From contig PEKW01000005.1 of the NCBI GenBank assembly GCA_002796995.1, positions 62,001 through 126,000 of the forward strand: 64,000 bases of DNA. Direction: 5' to 3'. The notes beneath the pieces were generated by a model. It made no database searches. It saw only the letters and a program-made list of their open reading frames with translations, and was not told the DNA's origin. This document shows, piece after piece, positions 7,991 through 17,952 of this stretch. How positions within the stretch are numbered: position 1 is the stretch's first letter; the number at the start of each line of letters is the position of its first letter. Origin of the DNA: Rhizobium sp. (lineage in GTDB: Bacteria > Pseudomonadota > Alphaproteobacteria > Rhizobiales > Rhizobiaceae). Position numbers and translations under genes: made by a program.

Positions 7991-9286
7991 ATGACGAGCG
8001 ATTCCGAAACAACCCCATCCCCCGCCACCAAGAGCGAGGCCGGCGAACTCGCCGCACTGCTCGGCACTTCCCACAAGCGCGGAGGCCGTTCGCGCTGGAC
8101 CTGGCGCCTTCTGGCCGCCGGCGTGCTGATCGTCGGAGCCTATGGCTACTGGTCCTACAGCAATCAGGCGACCGCCTACACCTACACGACCGCGGCCGCG
8201 AAGAAGGGCGACCTCACCGTTCTCGTCACCGCGACCGGTTCGGTCGAGCCGACCGTGCAGGTTGACGTCTCGAGCGAGCAATCGGGCACGATCCGTGACG
8301 TGCTCGTCGACTACAATAGTGCGGTCAAGAAGGGCGAAGTCGTTGCCCGCCTCGACACCGCCAAGCTCGAGGCCAACGTCAAGAGCGCCGAGGCGAGCCT
8401 GCTCTCGGCCAAGGCGAGCGTCGCCAAGGCGGACGCCGACATGAAATCGGCCAAGGCGACCTTCGACCGGCTGAAATCCCTGGTCAGCAGCCGGGTGTCC
8501 AGCCAGCAGGACATGGACGCGGCGGGCTTCACCTTCGAGGCGGCAGAGGCCACCAAGGCGAGCGCCGAGGCCAATGTTCTGTCCGCCGAGGCCGAACTCG
8601 AACAGGCCAGGCTCAATCTCTCCAAGGCGACGATCGTCTCGCCGATCGACGGCATCGTGCTGTCGCGTGACGTCGACCCGGGCGCCACCGTCGCTGCCTC
8701 GCTCGAGGCGCCGACCCTCTTCACCATCGCCGGTGACCTGAGGCAGATGGAGCTGCAGGTCGATATCGACGAGGCCGATGTCGGCCAGGTGGCGGTCGGG
8801 CAGACGGCGACCTTCACGGTCGACGCCTTCTCCGACAAGCGCTTCCCGGCCGAGATCACCGACGTGCGCTACGCCTCGGAGACCGTCAACGACGTCGTGA
8901 CCTATATGGGCATTCTGCGGGTCGACAACGACCAGATGCTGCTCCGCCCCGGCATGACGGCCACCGCCGACATCGTCGTCCAGTCGATCGCCGGCGCCCT
9001 CCTGATCCCCAACGCCGCCTTGCGTTATTCGCCACCGCAAAGCGCCACCGCGACGAGTTCCGGTGGCAGCGGCGTGTTCAGCCTGTTCCGCCCGCCGCGC
9101 ACCGGCTCGATCAGCGCACCGGAACCGGAAGGCAGCGAACGCACCGTGTGGCTGATGAAGAACGACGTGCCGACGGCCGTCAACATCGAGATCGGCGCCA
9201 GCGACGGCCAGAGCACCGTCGTCACCAAGGGCGCCATCGCCGAGGGCGACCTGCTGATCACCGATGCCGCGGAAAAGAACGGCTGA
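7991..9286 (+). CDS. Periplasmic adaptor (HlyD/MacA family) of an ABC exporter
   Basis: A 431-residue membrane-fusion protein. A short cytoplasmic N-terminus is followed by one anchor helix (about residues 35-55, AAGVLIVGAYGYW). Next come a lipoyl-like half motif (VTATGSVEPTVQVDV), an alpha-helical hairpin rich in Ala/Lys/Glu heptads (about 120-220), the second lipoyl half (ATIVSPIDGIVLSRDVDPGATV) and beta-barrel domains. MacA-type proteins join an inner-membrane MacB transporter to a TolC-like outer-membrane channel. ATG at 7991 is chosen because GGAGAA lies upstream and the signal-anchor then sits at a normal position. The MacB-like ATPase begins 9 bp after the stop. A TolC gene is not in the window. 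Confidence 0.92.
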   Translation: MTSDSETTPSPATKSEAGELAALLGTSHKRGGRSRWTWRLLAAGVLIVGAYGYWSYSNQATAYTYTTAAAKKGDLTVLVTATGSVEPTVQVDVSSEQSGTIRDVLVDYNSAVKKGEVVARLDTAKLEANVKSAEASLLSAKASVAKADADMKSAKATFDRLKSLVSSRVSSQQDMDAAGFTFEAAEATKASAEANVLSAEAELEQARLNLSKATIVSPIDGIVLSRDVDPGATVAASLEAPTLFTIAGDLRQMELQVDIDEADVGQVAVGQTATFTVDAFSDKRFPAEITDVRYASETVNDVVTYMGILRVDNDQMLLRPGMTATADIVVQSIAGALLIPNAALRYSPPQSATATSSGGSGVFSLFRPPRTGSISAPEPEGSERTVWLMKNDVPTAVNIEIGASDGQSTVVTKGAIAEGDLLITDAAEKNG

Positions 9287-9295
9287 GGGCGCGAC

Positions 9296-10001
9296 ATGGC
9301 CAGCCCTCCCCTCATCCAGTTCCAGCAGGTCTCCAAGATCTACGGCCGCGGCGAAGCGACGATCCGCGCCCTCGACAATGTCGACCTGGTGATCGAAAAG
9401 AACGAGTTCGTCGCGATCATGGGTCCGTCCGGCTCCGGCAAATCGACCGCGATGAACATCCTCGGCTGTCTCGACGTGCCGAGTTCCGGCGAATACCTGT
9501 TCCAGGGCATCAAGACCTCGGGGCTCGACCGTGGACAGCACACGCTGCTGCGCCGGCACATGCTCGGCTTCGTGTTCCAGGGATTCAACCTGCTCGCCCG
9601 TACCTCGGCGGTGGAGAATGTCGAACTGCCGCTCGTCTACCGCGGCATGGAGGCCGGCGAGCGCCGCCGTCTCGCCAATATCGCCCTGGCGCAGGTCGGC
9701 CTTGCCGGCCGTGAGAGCCACACGACGCAGGAACTGTCGGGCGGCCAGCAGCAGCGCGTGGCGATCGCCCGGGCCATCGTCACCAGCCCGAAGGTCTTGC
9801 TCGCCGACGAACCGACCGGCAACCTCGACACCAAGACCAGCAAGGAGATCATGGAGCTGATCACCGGCCTCAATGAGGAGCATGGCATCACCGTCATCAT
9901 GGTCACGCACGAGGACGACATCGCGGCCTATGCCAAGCGCAACCTGCGCTTCGTTGACGGCCGCCTGCATTCCGACAGCCAGAACGGAAAGGTCGCCGCC
10001 A

Positions 10002-10012
<11 letters not shown>
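9296..10012 (+). CDS. ABC transporter ATP-binding protein, MacB type
   Basis: A 238-residue ATPase with Walker [10 protein letters not shown] (about residues 43-51), the Q-loop in [12 protein letters not shown], signature LSGGQQQR, Walker [12 protein letters not shown] and the H-loop VTHEDD. In enterobacterial MacB the ATPase and permease are one chain; here they are separate genes whose ends overlap by 11 bp. It forms the exporter with the adaptor just upstream and the permease just downstream. Confidence 0.94.
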
Positions 10013-11207
<1,195 letters not shown>

Positions 11208-11231
11208 CCGTCCACAAGGTTCCAAAGCAGG

Positions 11232-11257
11232 CCCGCCGCACCAAGAGCCGCGGCGGG
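11232..11257 (+). terminator. Hairpin after the MacAB-like operon
   Basis: A perfect 8-bp inverted repeat, CCCGCCGC/GCGGCGGG, with a 10-nt loop lies 24 bp after the permease stop. There is no T-run, so it may be a Rho-dependent or RNA-stabilising hairpin and not a classic terminator. Confidence 0.4.
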
Positions 11258-11338
11258 TCGCTCGGCCCCAGCCAGATCAGGCTTCCTGGCCTATCCCGTG
11301 ATCGTGAGCACGGGTCCAGGTTTTCGTCGCCGAAGCCG

Positions 11339-11397
11339 TTGATATATCACTCTGCCTTGCCATTCCGAATGCGACATGGCAAGTTGAAATATATCAG
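11339..11397 (+). promoter_or_regulatory. Nested inverted repeats upstream of the GntR regulator (probable operator/promoter)
   Basis: The outer elements are TTGATATATCA at 11339-11349, containing a perfect 10-bp palindrome, and TGAAATATATCA at 11385-11396. Between them is a perfect 8-bp inverted repeat, CTTGCCAT (11356-11363) and ATGGCAAG (11376-11383). The segment ends 12 bp before the GntR ATG and is AT-rich compared with its surroundings. GntR/FadR-family proteins commonly bind short palindromes near their own start, so autoregulation is likely but inferred. Confidence 0.5.
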
Positions 11398-11408
11398 CGG
11401 AGGGACGC

Positions 11409-12032
11409 ATGACTGGAATCACCGGCTCGCAGAGTCACCTCGCCTATCTGGCGCTGGAACAGCAGATCGTCACGCTGAAGCTCAAGCCCGGCGCTTTGGT
11501 CAACGAGCGGCAGCTGATCGAACTGTCGGGCTATGGCCGAACCCCGGTCCGGGAAGCGATCCAGAAGCTGGAATGGCAGGGCCTCGTGCTGGTCCGACCG
11601 CGCGTCGGCCTGCAGATCGCCGAGATCCAGCCGACCGACCACAAGGCCATCATGGCGATCCGCCTGAAGCTCGAACCGCTGCTGGCAAGGCTCGCCGCCG
11701 AGAATGCCGATGAGACGCAGCGCGCGGCCCTGCTCGACTGCGCCCAGGCGATGACCGCGGCGGCCGCGGCCGGAAGCTTCGACGCCTTCCTCAGTGCCGA
11801 CAAGGCCTTCGACGAAATCCTCGAGGAGGCCTGCCCCAATCCGTTCCTCATCTCGGCGGTAGCACCTCTCCAGTCCCATTCGCGGCGCATGTGGTATGCG
11901 CGCGCCACGGTGGGCAAGATGGACCGCTCTGTCTCGCTGCACGTCGCCGTCATCCGCGCCATCCAGCAGGGTCAGGGCGACCAGGCCGAGAGCGCCATGG
12001 AAGCGCTGATCGCCTATCTCAGCGAAGGCTGA
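11409..12032 (+). CDS. GntR-family transcriptional regulator (FCD/VanR-like)
   Basis: A 207-residue regulator. The N-terminal winged helix-turn-helix (about residues 10-70) has the GntR pattern, with LKPGALVNERQLIELSG followed by GRTPVREAIQKLEWQGLV. The C-terminal part (about 80-205) is all-helical, like the FCD effector-binding domain, and keeps the histidine in SLHVAVIRAI. An AGCGGAGGGAC ribosome site precedes the ATG. The ligand and targets are unknown; no catabolic operon is attached, and the nearest genes are the MacAB-like exporter upstream and the convergent fpr downstream. The nested repeats just upstream are its likely operator. Confidence 0.92.
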   Translation: MTGITGSQSHLAYLALEQQIVTLKLKPGALVNERQLIELSGYGRTPVREAIQKLEWQGLVLVRPRVGLQIAEIQPTDHKAIMAIRLKLEPLLARLAAENADETQRAALLDCAQAMTAAAAAGSFDAFLSADKAFDEILEEACPNPFLISAVAPLQSHSRRMWYARATVGKMDRSVSLHVAVIRAIQQGQGDQAESAMEALIAYLSEG

Positions 12033-12074
12033 GCGCCGCACCTCGCTCAAAGGGTTGGTCCCAGGAACGCAAAA

Positions 12075-12095
12075 CGCCCGGCCATTGGCCGGGCG
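12075..12095 (-). terminator. Rho-independent terminator of fpr (also serves the GntR gene side)
   Basis: A 9-bp perfect stem, CGCCCGGCC/GGCCGGGCG, with an ATT loop lies between the convergent GntR and fpr genes. On the minus strand it is followed by TTTT, so it fits best as the fpr terminator. Confidence 0.8.
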
Positions 12096-12123
12096 CTGCA
12101 TTTGAACGACCGAACGGATCGCG

Positions 12124-12936
12124 TCAGCCGACGAAGGCGCGCTCGATGACGAATTCCGCCGGCTTGTTGTTGGCGCCTTCGGTGAGGCCCGCCTTTTCCA
12201 GCAGGGCCTTTGTGTCCTTCAGCATGGCCGTCGAACCGCAGATCATGCCGCGGTCGATCGCGGGATCGAGCGGCGGCACGCCGAGATCGGTGTAGAGCTT
12301 GCCGCTCTCCATCAGATCGGTAATGCGGCCCTGGAACGGATATTCCTCGCGGGTCACCGTCGCATAGTGCTTCAGCTTGTCGCCGACAATCTCGCTCAGC
12401 ATCTCGTCTGCCTTGATCTCGTTGATCAGGTCGAAGCCGTACTGCAGCTCAGCCACTTCGCGGCAGGTGTGGGTGAGGATGACCTCCTCGAACTTCTCAT
12501 AGGTTTCCGGATCGCGGATCAGGCTGGCGAAGGGCGCAATCCCGGTGCCTGTCGAGAACATGTAGAGCCGCTTGCCGGGCGTCAGCGCGTCGAGCACCAG
12601 CGTGCCCGTCGGCTTCTTGCGCATCAGCACGCGGTCGCCGGGCTTGATCATCTGCAGGTGCTGCGTCAGCGGACCTTCCGGTACCTTGATCGAGAAGAAT
12701 TCGAGTTCTTCGTCCCAGGACGGGCTGGCGATCGAATAGGCGCGGTAGATCGGCTTGCCGTCGACCATCAGGCCGATCATGGCGAACTCGCCGGAGCGGA
12801 AGCGGAAGCCGGGCGGCCGCGTCATGCGGAAGCGGAACAGCCGGTCAGTATAATGCGTCACGCTGAGCACGGTCTCGGCATAGACGCCTTCCGGGACGAT
12901 CAGTTCCGCATTCTCGGTCTTGACGGGAGCATTCAT
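12124..12936 (-). CDS. fpr: Ferredoxin--NADP+ reductase
   Basis: A 270-residue cytoplasmic flavoprotein that exchanges electrons between NADPH and ferredoxin/flavodoxin. The N-terminal FAD domain has the RAYSIASPSWD motif (RxYSxxS) and the second part has the NADP-binding FSTGTGIAPFASLIRDPETY segment and MICGSTAMLKDT. It belongs to the short bacterial (subclass I) type, as shown by its length and the aromatic-free C-terminal end FVIERAFVG. The start is taken at MNAPVKTENAEL; an upstream ATG would add 19 residues of poor quality. It lies directly downstream, on the same strand, of the sulfite reductase operon, so it may feed that enzyme with reduced ferredoxin. A small TTGAC-N4-GTCAA palindrome lies at 13078-13091 upstream. 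Confidence 0.93.
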   Translation of the reverse strand: MNAPVKTENAELIVPEGVYAETVLSVTHYTDRLFRFRMTRPPGFRFRSGEFAMIGLMVDGKPIYRAYSIASPSWDEELEFFSIKVPEGPLTQHLQMIKPGDRVLMRKKPTGTLVLDALTPGKRLYMFSTGTGIAPFASLIRDPETYEKFEEVILTHTCREVAELQYGFDLINEIKADEMLSEIVGDKLKHYATVTREEYPFQGRITDLMESGKLYTDLGVPPLDPAIDRGMICGSTAMLKDTKALLEKAGLTEGANNKPAEFVIERAFVG

Positions 12937-13124
12937 GCGTCTTTGGTTCCTATGGTCGCCTGACTGACTTTCGCTGGCAGCCCTATACCGCAAGTCTCGC
13001 GGCGGAAAAAGCCGGCATTTGGCCGCGCCCAGCGTTTCGTCGTCTCTATCGGATGCCTCAGTCGAGATCGGCTTTCCTTGACCTCCGTCAATTCAGCTCA
13101 AATACATCTCGACATTCTTATGTT

Positions 13125-13646
13125 TTATGCCCCGCGACTGCCGATCCGGCGCCAGCTGAAGCCGCCGGCCTCGGTCGAAGGCACGGCGCTCGGCTGGTAG
13201 CGTTCGGCGATGCCCGGCAGCCGGTTTTCCGCCAGGCGCGCCAGCGCCACCGGATTGGAAACGGCAAAGCTGGTGAACCCGGTCCGGAGCATCAGCGGTA
13301 CCTGGTCGATCAGCACGTCGCCGACCGCCCGGACCTCGCCGGCAAAGCCAAGCCGCTGGCGCAGCAGCGTCGCATGGCTGAACCCGCGGCCGTCGCTGAA
13401 GGCGGGAAAGCTGATCGCGACGAGCGCGATGCGGTCGAGATGCGGCGCGAGCCTTGCGACGTCGTCCGCCGGCCGCAGCAGCACGCCGAAGCCGTTTTCG
13501 TTGCTGTGTTCCACCGCGTCGAGGAAGGCCTCCAGGCCGACGATGGCGCGCTCGCCCTCGCCCGCCTTGATCTCGTCCGTCTCGATTACCCAGGTGTCGT
13601 TGTCGAGGAAACCCGACTGGTTCCAGATCTTGGTCATCTTGTCCAT
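13125..13646 (-). CDS. DUF934 domain protein associated with sulfite reductase
   Basis: A 173-residue protein of the DUF934 family, with the characteristic segments GVLLRPADDVARLAPHLDRI, FSDGRGFSHATLLRQRLGF and GEVRAVGDVLIDQVPLMLRTG. Such genes are regularly the last gene of proteobacterial cysI operons; a biochemical role is not established, though a part in electron transfer or cofactor insertion for sulfite reductase has been suggested by context. It starts 3 bp after the cysI stop, so it is co-translated. A second ATG three codons in (13637) is an alternative start. Confidence 0.9.
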   Translation of the reverse strand: MDKMTKIWNQSGFLDNDTWVIETDEIKAGEGERAIVGLEAFLDAVEHSNENGFGVLLRPADDVARLAPHLDRIALVAISFPAFSDGRGFSHATLLRQRLGFAGEVRAVGDVLIDQVPLMLRTGFTSFAVSNPVALARLAENRLPGIAERYQPSAVPSTEAGGFSWRRIGSRGA

Positions 13647-13649
13647 TTC

Positions 13650-15320
13650 TCAGGCCGCCTCGGCCGTCTGGCCGTAAAGGGCTTCCTTGAAGGGCTTCGG
13701 ACCGACGCGGCGATAGGCGTCGATGAAGGTTTCCTTCGGTTCGAGTCGCAGGCCGAGATAGGTGTCGACGATCGTCTCGATGGCGTCGGTGACCCGCTCC
13801 GGCTCGAAGCCTCGGCCGATGATTTCGCCGATCGAGGTGTTCTCGTCACCCGAGCCGCCGAGCGTGATCTGGTAGAGTTCGGCGCCCTTCTTCTCGACGC
13901 CCAGCAGGCCGATATGGCCGACATGGTGATGGCCGCAGGCGTTGATGCAGCCGGAGATCTTGATCTTCAGCTCGCCGATCTCGGCCTGGCGCTCGGGCGA
14001 TCCGAAGCGCGTCGAGATTTCCTGCGCGACCGGGATCGAGCGGGCATTGGCGAGCGCGCAATAGTCGAGCCCCGGGCAGGCGATGATATCGGTGATCAGC
14101 CCGGCATTGGCCGTGGCAAGGCCGGACGCCTCCAGCGCCTGGTAGACGGCGTAGAGATCGCCGAGCGCCACATGCGGCAGGATCAGGTTCTGCTCGTGGC
14201 TGACGCGGATCTCGTCGAAGGCCAGCCGTTCGGCGACATCGGCGACCACGTCCATCTGCACGTCGCTGGCATCACCCGGCGTGCCGCCGATGGGCTTCAG
14301 CGAGATCGTCACCATGCCGTAGTCCGGATGACGATGCGGCTGGACGTTCTGGGCGGCCCAGGCGGCAAAGGCCCCGTCGGCCTTCTTGGCGCGGGCAAGG
14401 GCTTCCCAGCCATCGGCGCGGTCGGGCAGAGCCGGCGGAGCGAAATAGGTCTCGATCGCGCGGATGTCGCCTTCCGGCAGCTTCAGTTCGCTCTCGCGGA
14501 TCTGCTGGAATTCGGCCTCCACCTGGCGCATCACTTCCTCGACGCCCGTCTCGTGCACGAGGATCTTGATGCGGGCCTTGTACTTGTTGTCGCGCCGGCC
14601 GTGCAGGTTATAGACGCGCACGATCGCCGTCACATAGGTCAGCAGGTCCTCTTCCGGCAGGAAGTCGCGGATCAGCTTGGCAACCAGCGGCGTGCGCCCC
14701 TGCCCGCCACCGACATAGACGGCAAAGCCCAGCTCGCCGGCGTCGTTCTTCTTCAGATGCAGGCCGATGTCATGCACCTGGATCGCGGCACGATCGCGCG
14801 GCGCGCCGGTCACCGCGATCTTGAACTTGCGCGGCAGGAAGGAGAATTCCGGATGGACGGAAGACCACTGGCGCAGGATTTCCGCATAGGGGCGCGGATC
14901 GGCGACCTCGTCGGCGGCCGCGCCGGCGAAATGGTCGGCCGTCACATTGCGGATGCAGTTGCCCGAGGTCTGGATCGCGTGCATCTCGACGCTTGCCAGT
15001 TCGGCCAGGATGTCCGGCGTATCCGACAGCTTCGGCCAGTTGTACTGGATGTTCTGGCGCGTGGTGAAATGGCCGTATCCCCGGTCGTAGCGACGGGCGA
15101 TGTGGGCGAGCATGCGCATCTGCTTCGAATTCAGCGTGCCATAGGGAATGGCGACCCGCAGCATGTAGGCGTGCAGCTGCAGATAGACGCCGTTCATCAG
15201 GCGCAGCGGGCGAAACGCGTCCTCGGCGATCTCGCCCGAGAGGCGGCGGGTCACCTGGTCGCGGAACTGCTCGACGCGGGCCGAAACGAAGGCGTGGTCG
15301 AATTCATCGTAGCGGTACAT
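13650..15320 (-). CDS. cysI: Sulfite/nitrite reductase, siroheme-4Fe4S hemoprotein
   Basis: A 556-residue enzyme that reduces sulfite to sulfide with six electrons for cysteine synthesis. It shows the duplicated ferredoxin-like/siroheme fold. The first half has RHIARRYDRGYGHFTTRQNI and the second has CPGLDYCALANARSI and the cluster-binding ISGCINACGHHHVGHIG. The four Cys ligate the 4Fe-4S cluster next to the siroheme. Start at MYRYDEFDHAFV, preceded by DUF2849. The siroheme synthase gene in the same operon supplies the cofactor. No flavoprotein subunit CysJ is present, so electrons probably come from ferredoxin, consistent with fpr nearby. A nitrite reductase role is less likely in this operon. 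Confidence 0.93.
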   Translation of the reverse strand: MYRYDEFDHAFVSARVEQFRDQVTRRLSGEIAEDAFRPLRLMNGVYLQLHAYMLRVAIPYGTLNSKQMRMLAHIARRYDRGYGHFTTRQNIQYNWPKLSDTPDILAELASVEMHAIQTSGNCIRNVTADHFAGAAADEVADPRPYAEILRQWSSVHPEFSFLPRKFKIAVTGAPRDRAAIQVHDIGLHLKKNDAGELGFAVYVGGGQGRTPLVAKLIRDFLPEEDLLTYVTAIVRVYNLHGRRDNKYKARIKILVHETGVEEVMRQVEAEFQQIRESELKLPEGDIRAIETYFAPPALPDRADGWEALARAKKADGAFAAWAAQNVQPHRHPDYGMVTISLKPIGGTPGDASDVQMDVVADVAERLAFDEIRVSHEQNLILPHVALGDLYAVYQALEASGLATANAGLITDIIACPGLDYCALANARSIPVAQEISTRFGSPERQAEIGELKIKISGCINACGHHHVGHIGLLGVEKKGAELYQITLGGSGDENTSIGEIIGRGFEPERVTDAIETIVDTYLGLRLEPKETFIDAYRRVGPKPFKEALYGQTAEAA

Positions 15321-15328
15321 GGAAATCC

Positions 15329-15643
15329 TCAGGCGGCAATGAAGGCGGGATCGGCGAAACTGTGGCCGTCCGCATAGGCAATGGTCGGGCCTTCGGCGCG
15401 GATGCGCTCGCGAAGCCGCAAGGGCCGCAGCAGACCGCCCTTTTCCTCGACCTCGATGACGTTGACGTCGAGAACCAGGTTGCTGGCAAAGGCCTTGCGT
15501 CCGGCATCCTCGATTGCCGCCACCGCTTCGGCATGGCGGGCCACGAAGGCATCCTGCAGCTTTTCGGTCCACCGGCCGTTGGCGTCGAGCCAGACGGCGA
15601 TGCCGTCGCCCAGGCGATTGGCGGTCAGTACTTTGTCTGCCAT
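15329..15643 (-). CDS. DUF2849 domain protein
   Basis: A 104-residue protein of the DUF2849 family, nearly always found between cysG and cysI in rhizobia. Conserved features are VLTANRLGDGIAVWLDANG near the N-terminus and a C-terminal GGLLRPLRLRERIRAEGPTI segment. ATG at 15643 lies directly after the cysG stop (15645), and its own stop is 8 bp before cysI. Function unknown; the strict operon position points to sulfite reductase assembly or function. Confidence 0.9.
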   Translation of the reverse strand: MADKVLTANRLGDGIAVWLDANGRWTEKLQDAFVARHAEAVAAIEDAGRKAFASNLVLDVNVIEVEEKGGLLRPLRLRERIRAEGPTIAYADGHSFADPAFIAA

Positions 15644-15644
15644 G

Positions 15645-17087
15645 TCATGTCCTCTCGAAAGGGGCAAGGCTGGCGATCGTGCCGCGCAGCGGTTCGGAAC
15701 GGGTGAAATTGCCGCCGGCGACGGCATCGCCGATGATCACCATCACCGGGCCTTTGAGTTCGTCGCGCGCTTCGAGCGCCGGCAGTTCGGCCAGCGTGCC
15801 GTGCATGAGGCGGCTGTCGCGCCGGCCTGCATTCTCGACGACCGCGACGGTCGTGTCTTCAGAAAGCCCCGACGCCATCAGGCGGGAGGCGACGGAAGCC
15901 GCATTGCTGCGGCCCATATAGACGGCGACCGTGGCGCCCGACAACGCCAGCCGCGCCCAATCCGGCAGGGTCTCGCCATGAAGGTCGTGACCGGTCGTGA
16001 AGACCAGCGAGGATGCGACACCGCGCAGCGTCAGCGGCAACTCGAAATCGGCAGCCGCCGCGAGCGCCGAAGTGATGCCCGGCACGACCTCGTAGGCGAC
16101 GCCCGCTTCACGCAGCGCCGCCATCTCTTCGCCGGCGCGGCCGAAGACCAGCGGGTCGCCGGATTTGAGCCGCACCACGCGCTTGCCCTCGCGGCCGAGT
16201 TCGACCAGCAGGTCGTTGATCTCGTCTTGCGACTTCGAATGGCAGCCCTTGCGCTTGCCGACGGCAATGCGGGTCGCGTCGCGACGGCCCATGTCGATCA
16301 CGGCCTGCGGCACCAGGGCGTCATGCACGATCACGTCGCATTCCATCAGCAGCCGGTGGGCGCGAAGCGTCAGAAGGTCTTCCGCGCCCGGTCCGGCGCC
16401 GACCAGGAATATCCGGCCTTCGGCCTTCTCGTTCACCGCGTCCTTGAGCAGGCGCGTGGCGCGGCGGCGGGCATCGCTGACGTCGCCGGATGCGACGGCA
16501 TCGGCAACCTGGCCCTTGAAGAAGGAGCGCCAGAACAGCCGGCGGGCCAGGCCGCGCGGCAGCAGACGGTCGACGGCGGTCCGATAGCTATTGGCCAGTT
16601 GGGCCAGATGGCCGAGGGTTCGCGGAAGCAACCGGTCGATGTCGGCGCGGATCATCTGGGCAAGCACCGGGCCCGCCCCTTCCGTGCCGATGGCAACGGC
16701 GATCGGCGCCCGGTTGACCAGCGCCGGCGTATAGAAATCGCAGAAGTCCGGCTGGTCGACGGCATTGACCGGGATGCGGCGGGCGCGGGCAGCCCGGACG
16801 ATGGCACGGTCCAGCTCCGCATCGCCGGTGGCGGCGAACACCAGAACGGCATCCTCGACCTGGGCGGGGGCAAAGCTGCGGGCCACAGTTTCGATGTCGT
16901 GCTCGGCGAGATAGGCGGCATAGTCGGCGTCGGGCGCTTCGGCATAGGCGACGATGCGCGCCTGGGTGTTGCGCAGCAGGCGGGTCTTGGCAAAGGCCTC
17001 CGGCCCGTTGCCGAACACCACGGCAACGGCGTTCGCGACCTTGAAAAAGGCCGGAAATACCGAAAGTCGCTGTTCGCTCACGCCCAT
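15645..17087 (-). CDS. cysG: Siroheme synthase (precorrin-2 dehydrogenase/ferrochelatase + uroporphyrinogen-III methyltransferase)
   Basis: A 480-residue bifunctional enzyme making siroheme for sulfite reductase. The N-terminal half (about residues 1-210) is the dehydrogenase/ferrochelatase, with an NAD-binding VVFGNGPEAFAKTRLL and VNAVDQPDFCDFYTPALV. The C-terminal half (about 225-470) is the SAM-dependent methyltransferase, with VGAGPGAEDLLTLRAHRLL, HDALVP, RLKSGDPLVFGRAGEE and the PGITSALAAA loop. Start taken at MGVSEQRLSVFPAFFKV; the frame stays open further upstream to a TTG at 17213. It is the first gene of the cysG-DUF2849-cysI-DUF934 operon. Confidence 0.93.
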   Translation of the reverse strand: MGVSEQRLSVFPAFFKVANAVAVVFGNGPEAFAKTRLLRNTQARIVAYAEAPDADYAAYLAEHDIETVARSFAPAQVEDAVLVFAATGDAELDRAIVRAARARRIPVNAVDQPDFCDFYTPALVNRAPIAVAIGTEGAGPVLAQMIRADIDRLLPRTLGHLAQLANSYRTAVDRLLPRGLARRLFWRSFFKGQVADAVASGDVSDARRRATRLLKDAVNEKAEGRIFLVGAGPGAEDLLTLRAHRLLMECDVIVHDALVPQAVIDMGRRDATRIAVGKRKGCHSKSQDEINDLLVELGREGKRVVRLKSGDPLVFGRAGEEMAALREAGVAYEVVPGITSALAAAADFELPLTLRGVASSLVFTTGHDLHGETLPDWARLALSGATVAVYMGRSNAASVASRLMASGLSEDTTVAVVENAGRRDSRLMHGTLAELPALEARDELKGPVMVIIGDAVAGGNFTRSEPLRGTIASLAPFERT

Positions 17088-17205
17088 GCCCGATTCCGCG
17101 TTCTGGAAGACTGCCCATTTATCCCTGTAATCGACAAGGGATTGAAGAAACAGGAATCCGTCGGGGTTCGGAGAAGGATATTTCTTTGCTAGGCTTTGCG
17201 CGGAA

Positions 17206-17220
17206 GTGAGCAAATCTCAC
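17206..17220 (-). promoter_or_regulatory. Small inverted repeat upstream of cysG
   Basis: GTGAG-CAAAT-CTCAC lies about 120 bp before the cysG start, in the 262-bp divergent space with the deaminase gene. It could be an operator for sulfur regulation, but no regulator can be assigned from sequence. Confidence 0.25.
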
Positions 17221-17349
17221 CGAACCGCGTCGAAGAGGTGCGGCAGCGCAGCAAAACGCACGGGATAACGGCGCCGCGGACGAAAATTGCGCCTTCCGCC
17301 GGCCATGGCCGGCCGATAGGATCGGCCCTCACCCAGCCAGGAGAACGCC

Positions 17350-17931
17350 TTGACCGCCGCCGACCTCACCCGCCGCCTGCTCGACGTCATCGAGCACGAC
17401 ATCCTGCCGCTGACCGAAAAGGGTGTCGCGGCCGGCAACAAGGTATTCGGCGCGGCCATCCTGAGGAAATCCGACCTGTCGCTGGTATTGGCCGAAACCA
17501 ACAACGAGCTGGAGAATCCGCTCTGGCACGGCGAGGTGCACACGCTGAAACGCTTCTACGAATTGGGCGAACGGCCGGCGACCAAGGACCTGATCTTCCT
17601 GTCGACGCACGAACCCTGCACCATGTGCATGTCGGCGATCACCTGGGCCGGCTTCGACAATTTCTACTATTTCTTCAGCCATGAGGACAGCCGCGACGCC
17701 TTCGCCATCCCGCACGACCTGAAGATCCTGAAAGAGGTTTTCGGTCTCGAGCCAGGCGGCTATCGCAAGGCCAACGCTTTCTGGAACTCCTACGCCATCG
17801 CCGACCTGGTCGCGGTCGATGACGACGCTGAACGGCTTTCGGGCCAGTCGAAGCGCATCCGCGCCGTTTACGACCGGCTCTCGCAGGACTACCAGTCCGG
17901 CAAGTCCGACAACGACATTCCGCTCAACTGA
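17350..17931 (+). CDS. Nucleoside/cytidine deaminase-superfamily protein
   Basis: A 193-residue cytoplasmic zinc hydrolase. The zinc and catalytic motif is clear: HGEVHTLKRF (His ligand and catalytic Glu) and, about 35 residues later, PCTMCMSAI (two Cys ligands). The length exceeds TadA, and the C-terminal third (KEVFGLEPGGYRKANAFWNSY) is not TadA-like, so it is probably a free nucleoside or base deaminase and not the tRNA enzyme. The start is TTG at 17350 with a good AGGAG site 6 bp upstream. It is followed after 21 bp by mazG, another nucleotide-housekeeping gene, in the same direction. Confidence 0.85.
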   Translation: MTAADLTRRLLDVIEHDILPLTEKGVAAGNKVFGAAILRKSDLSLVLAETNNELENPLWHGEVHTLKRFYELGERPATKDLIFLSTHEPCTMCMSAITWAGFDNFYYFFSHEDSRDAFAIPHDLKILKEVFGLEPGGYRKANAFWNSYAIADLVAVDDDAERLSGQSKRIRAVYDRLSQDYQSGKSDNDIPLN

Positions 17932-17952
17932 GCGCCCAGCACAGAGACCCGC

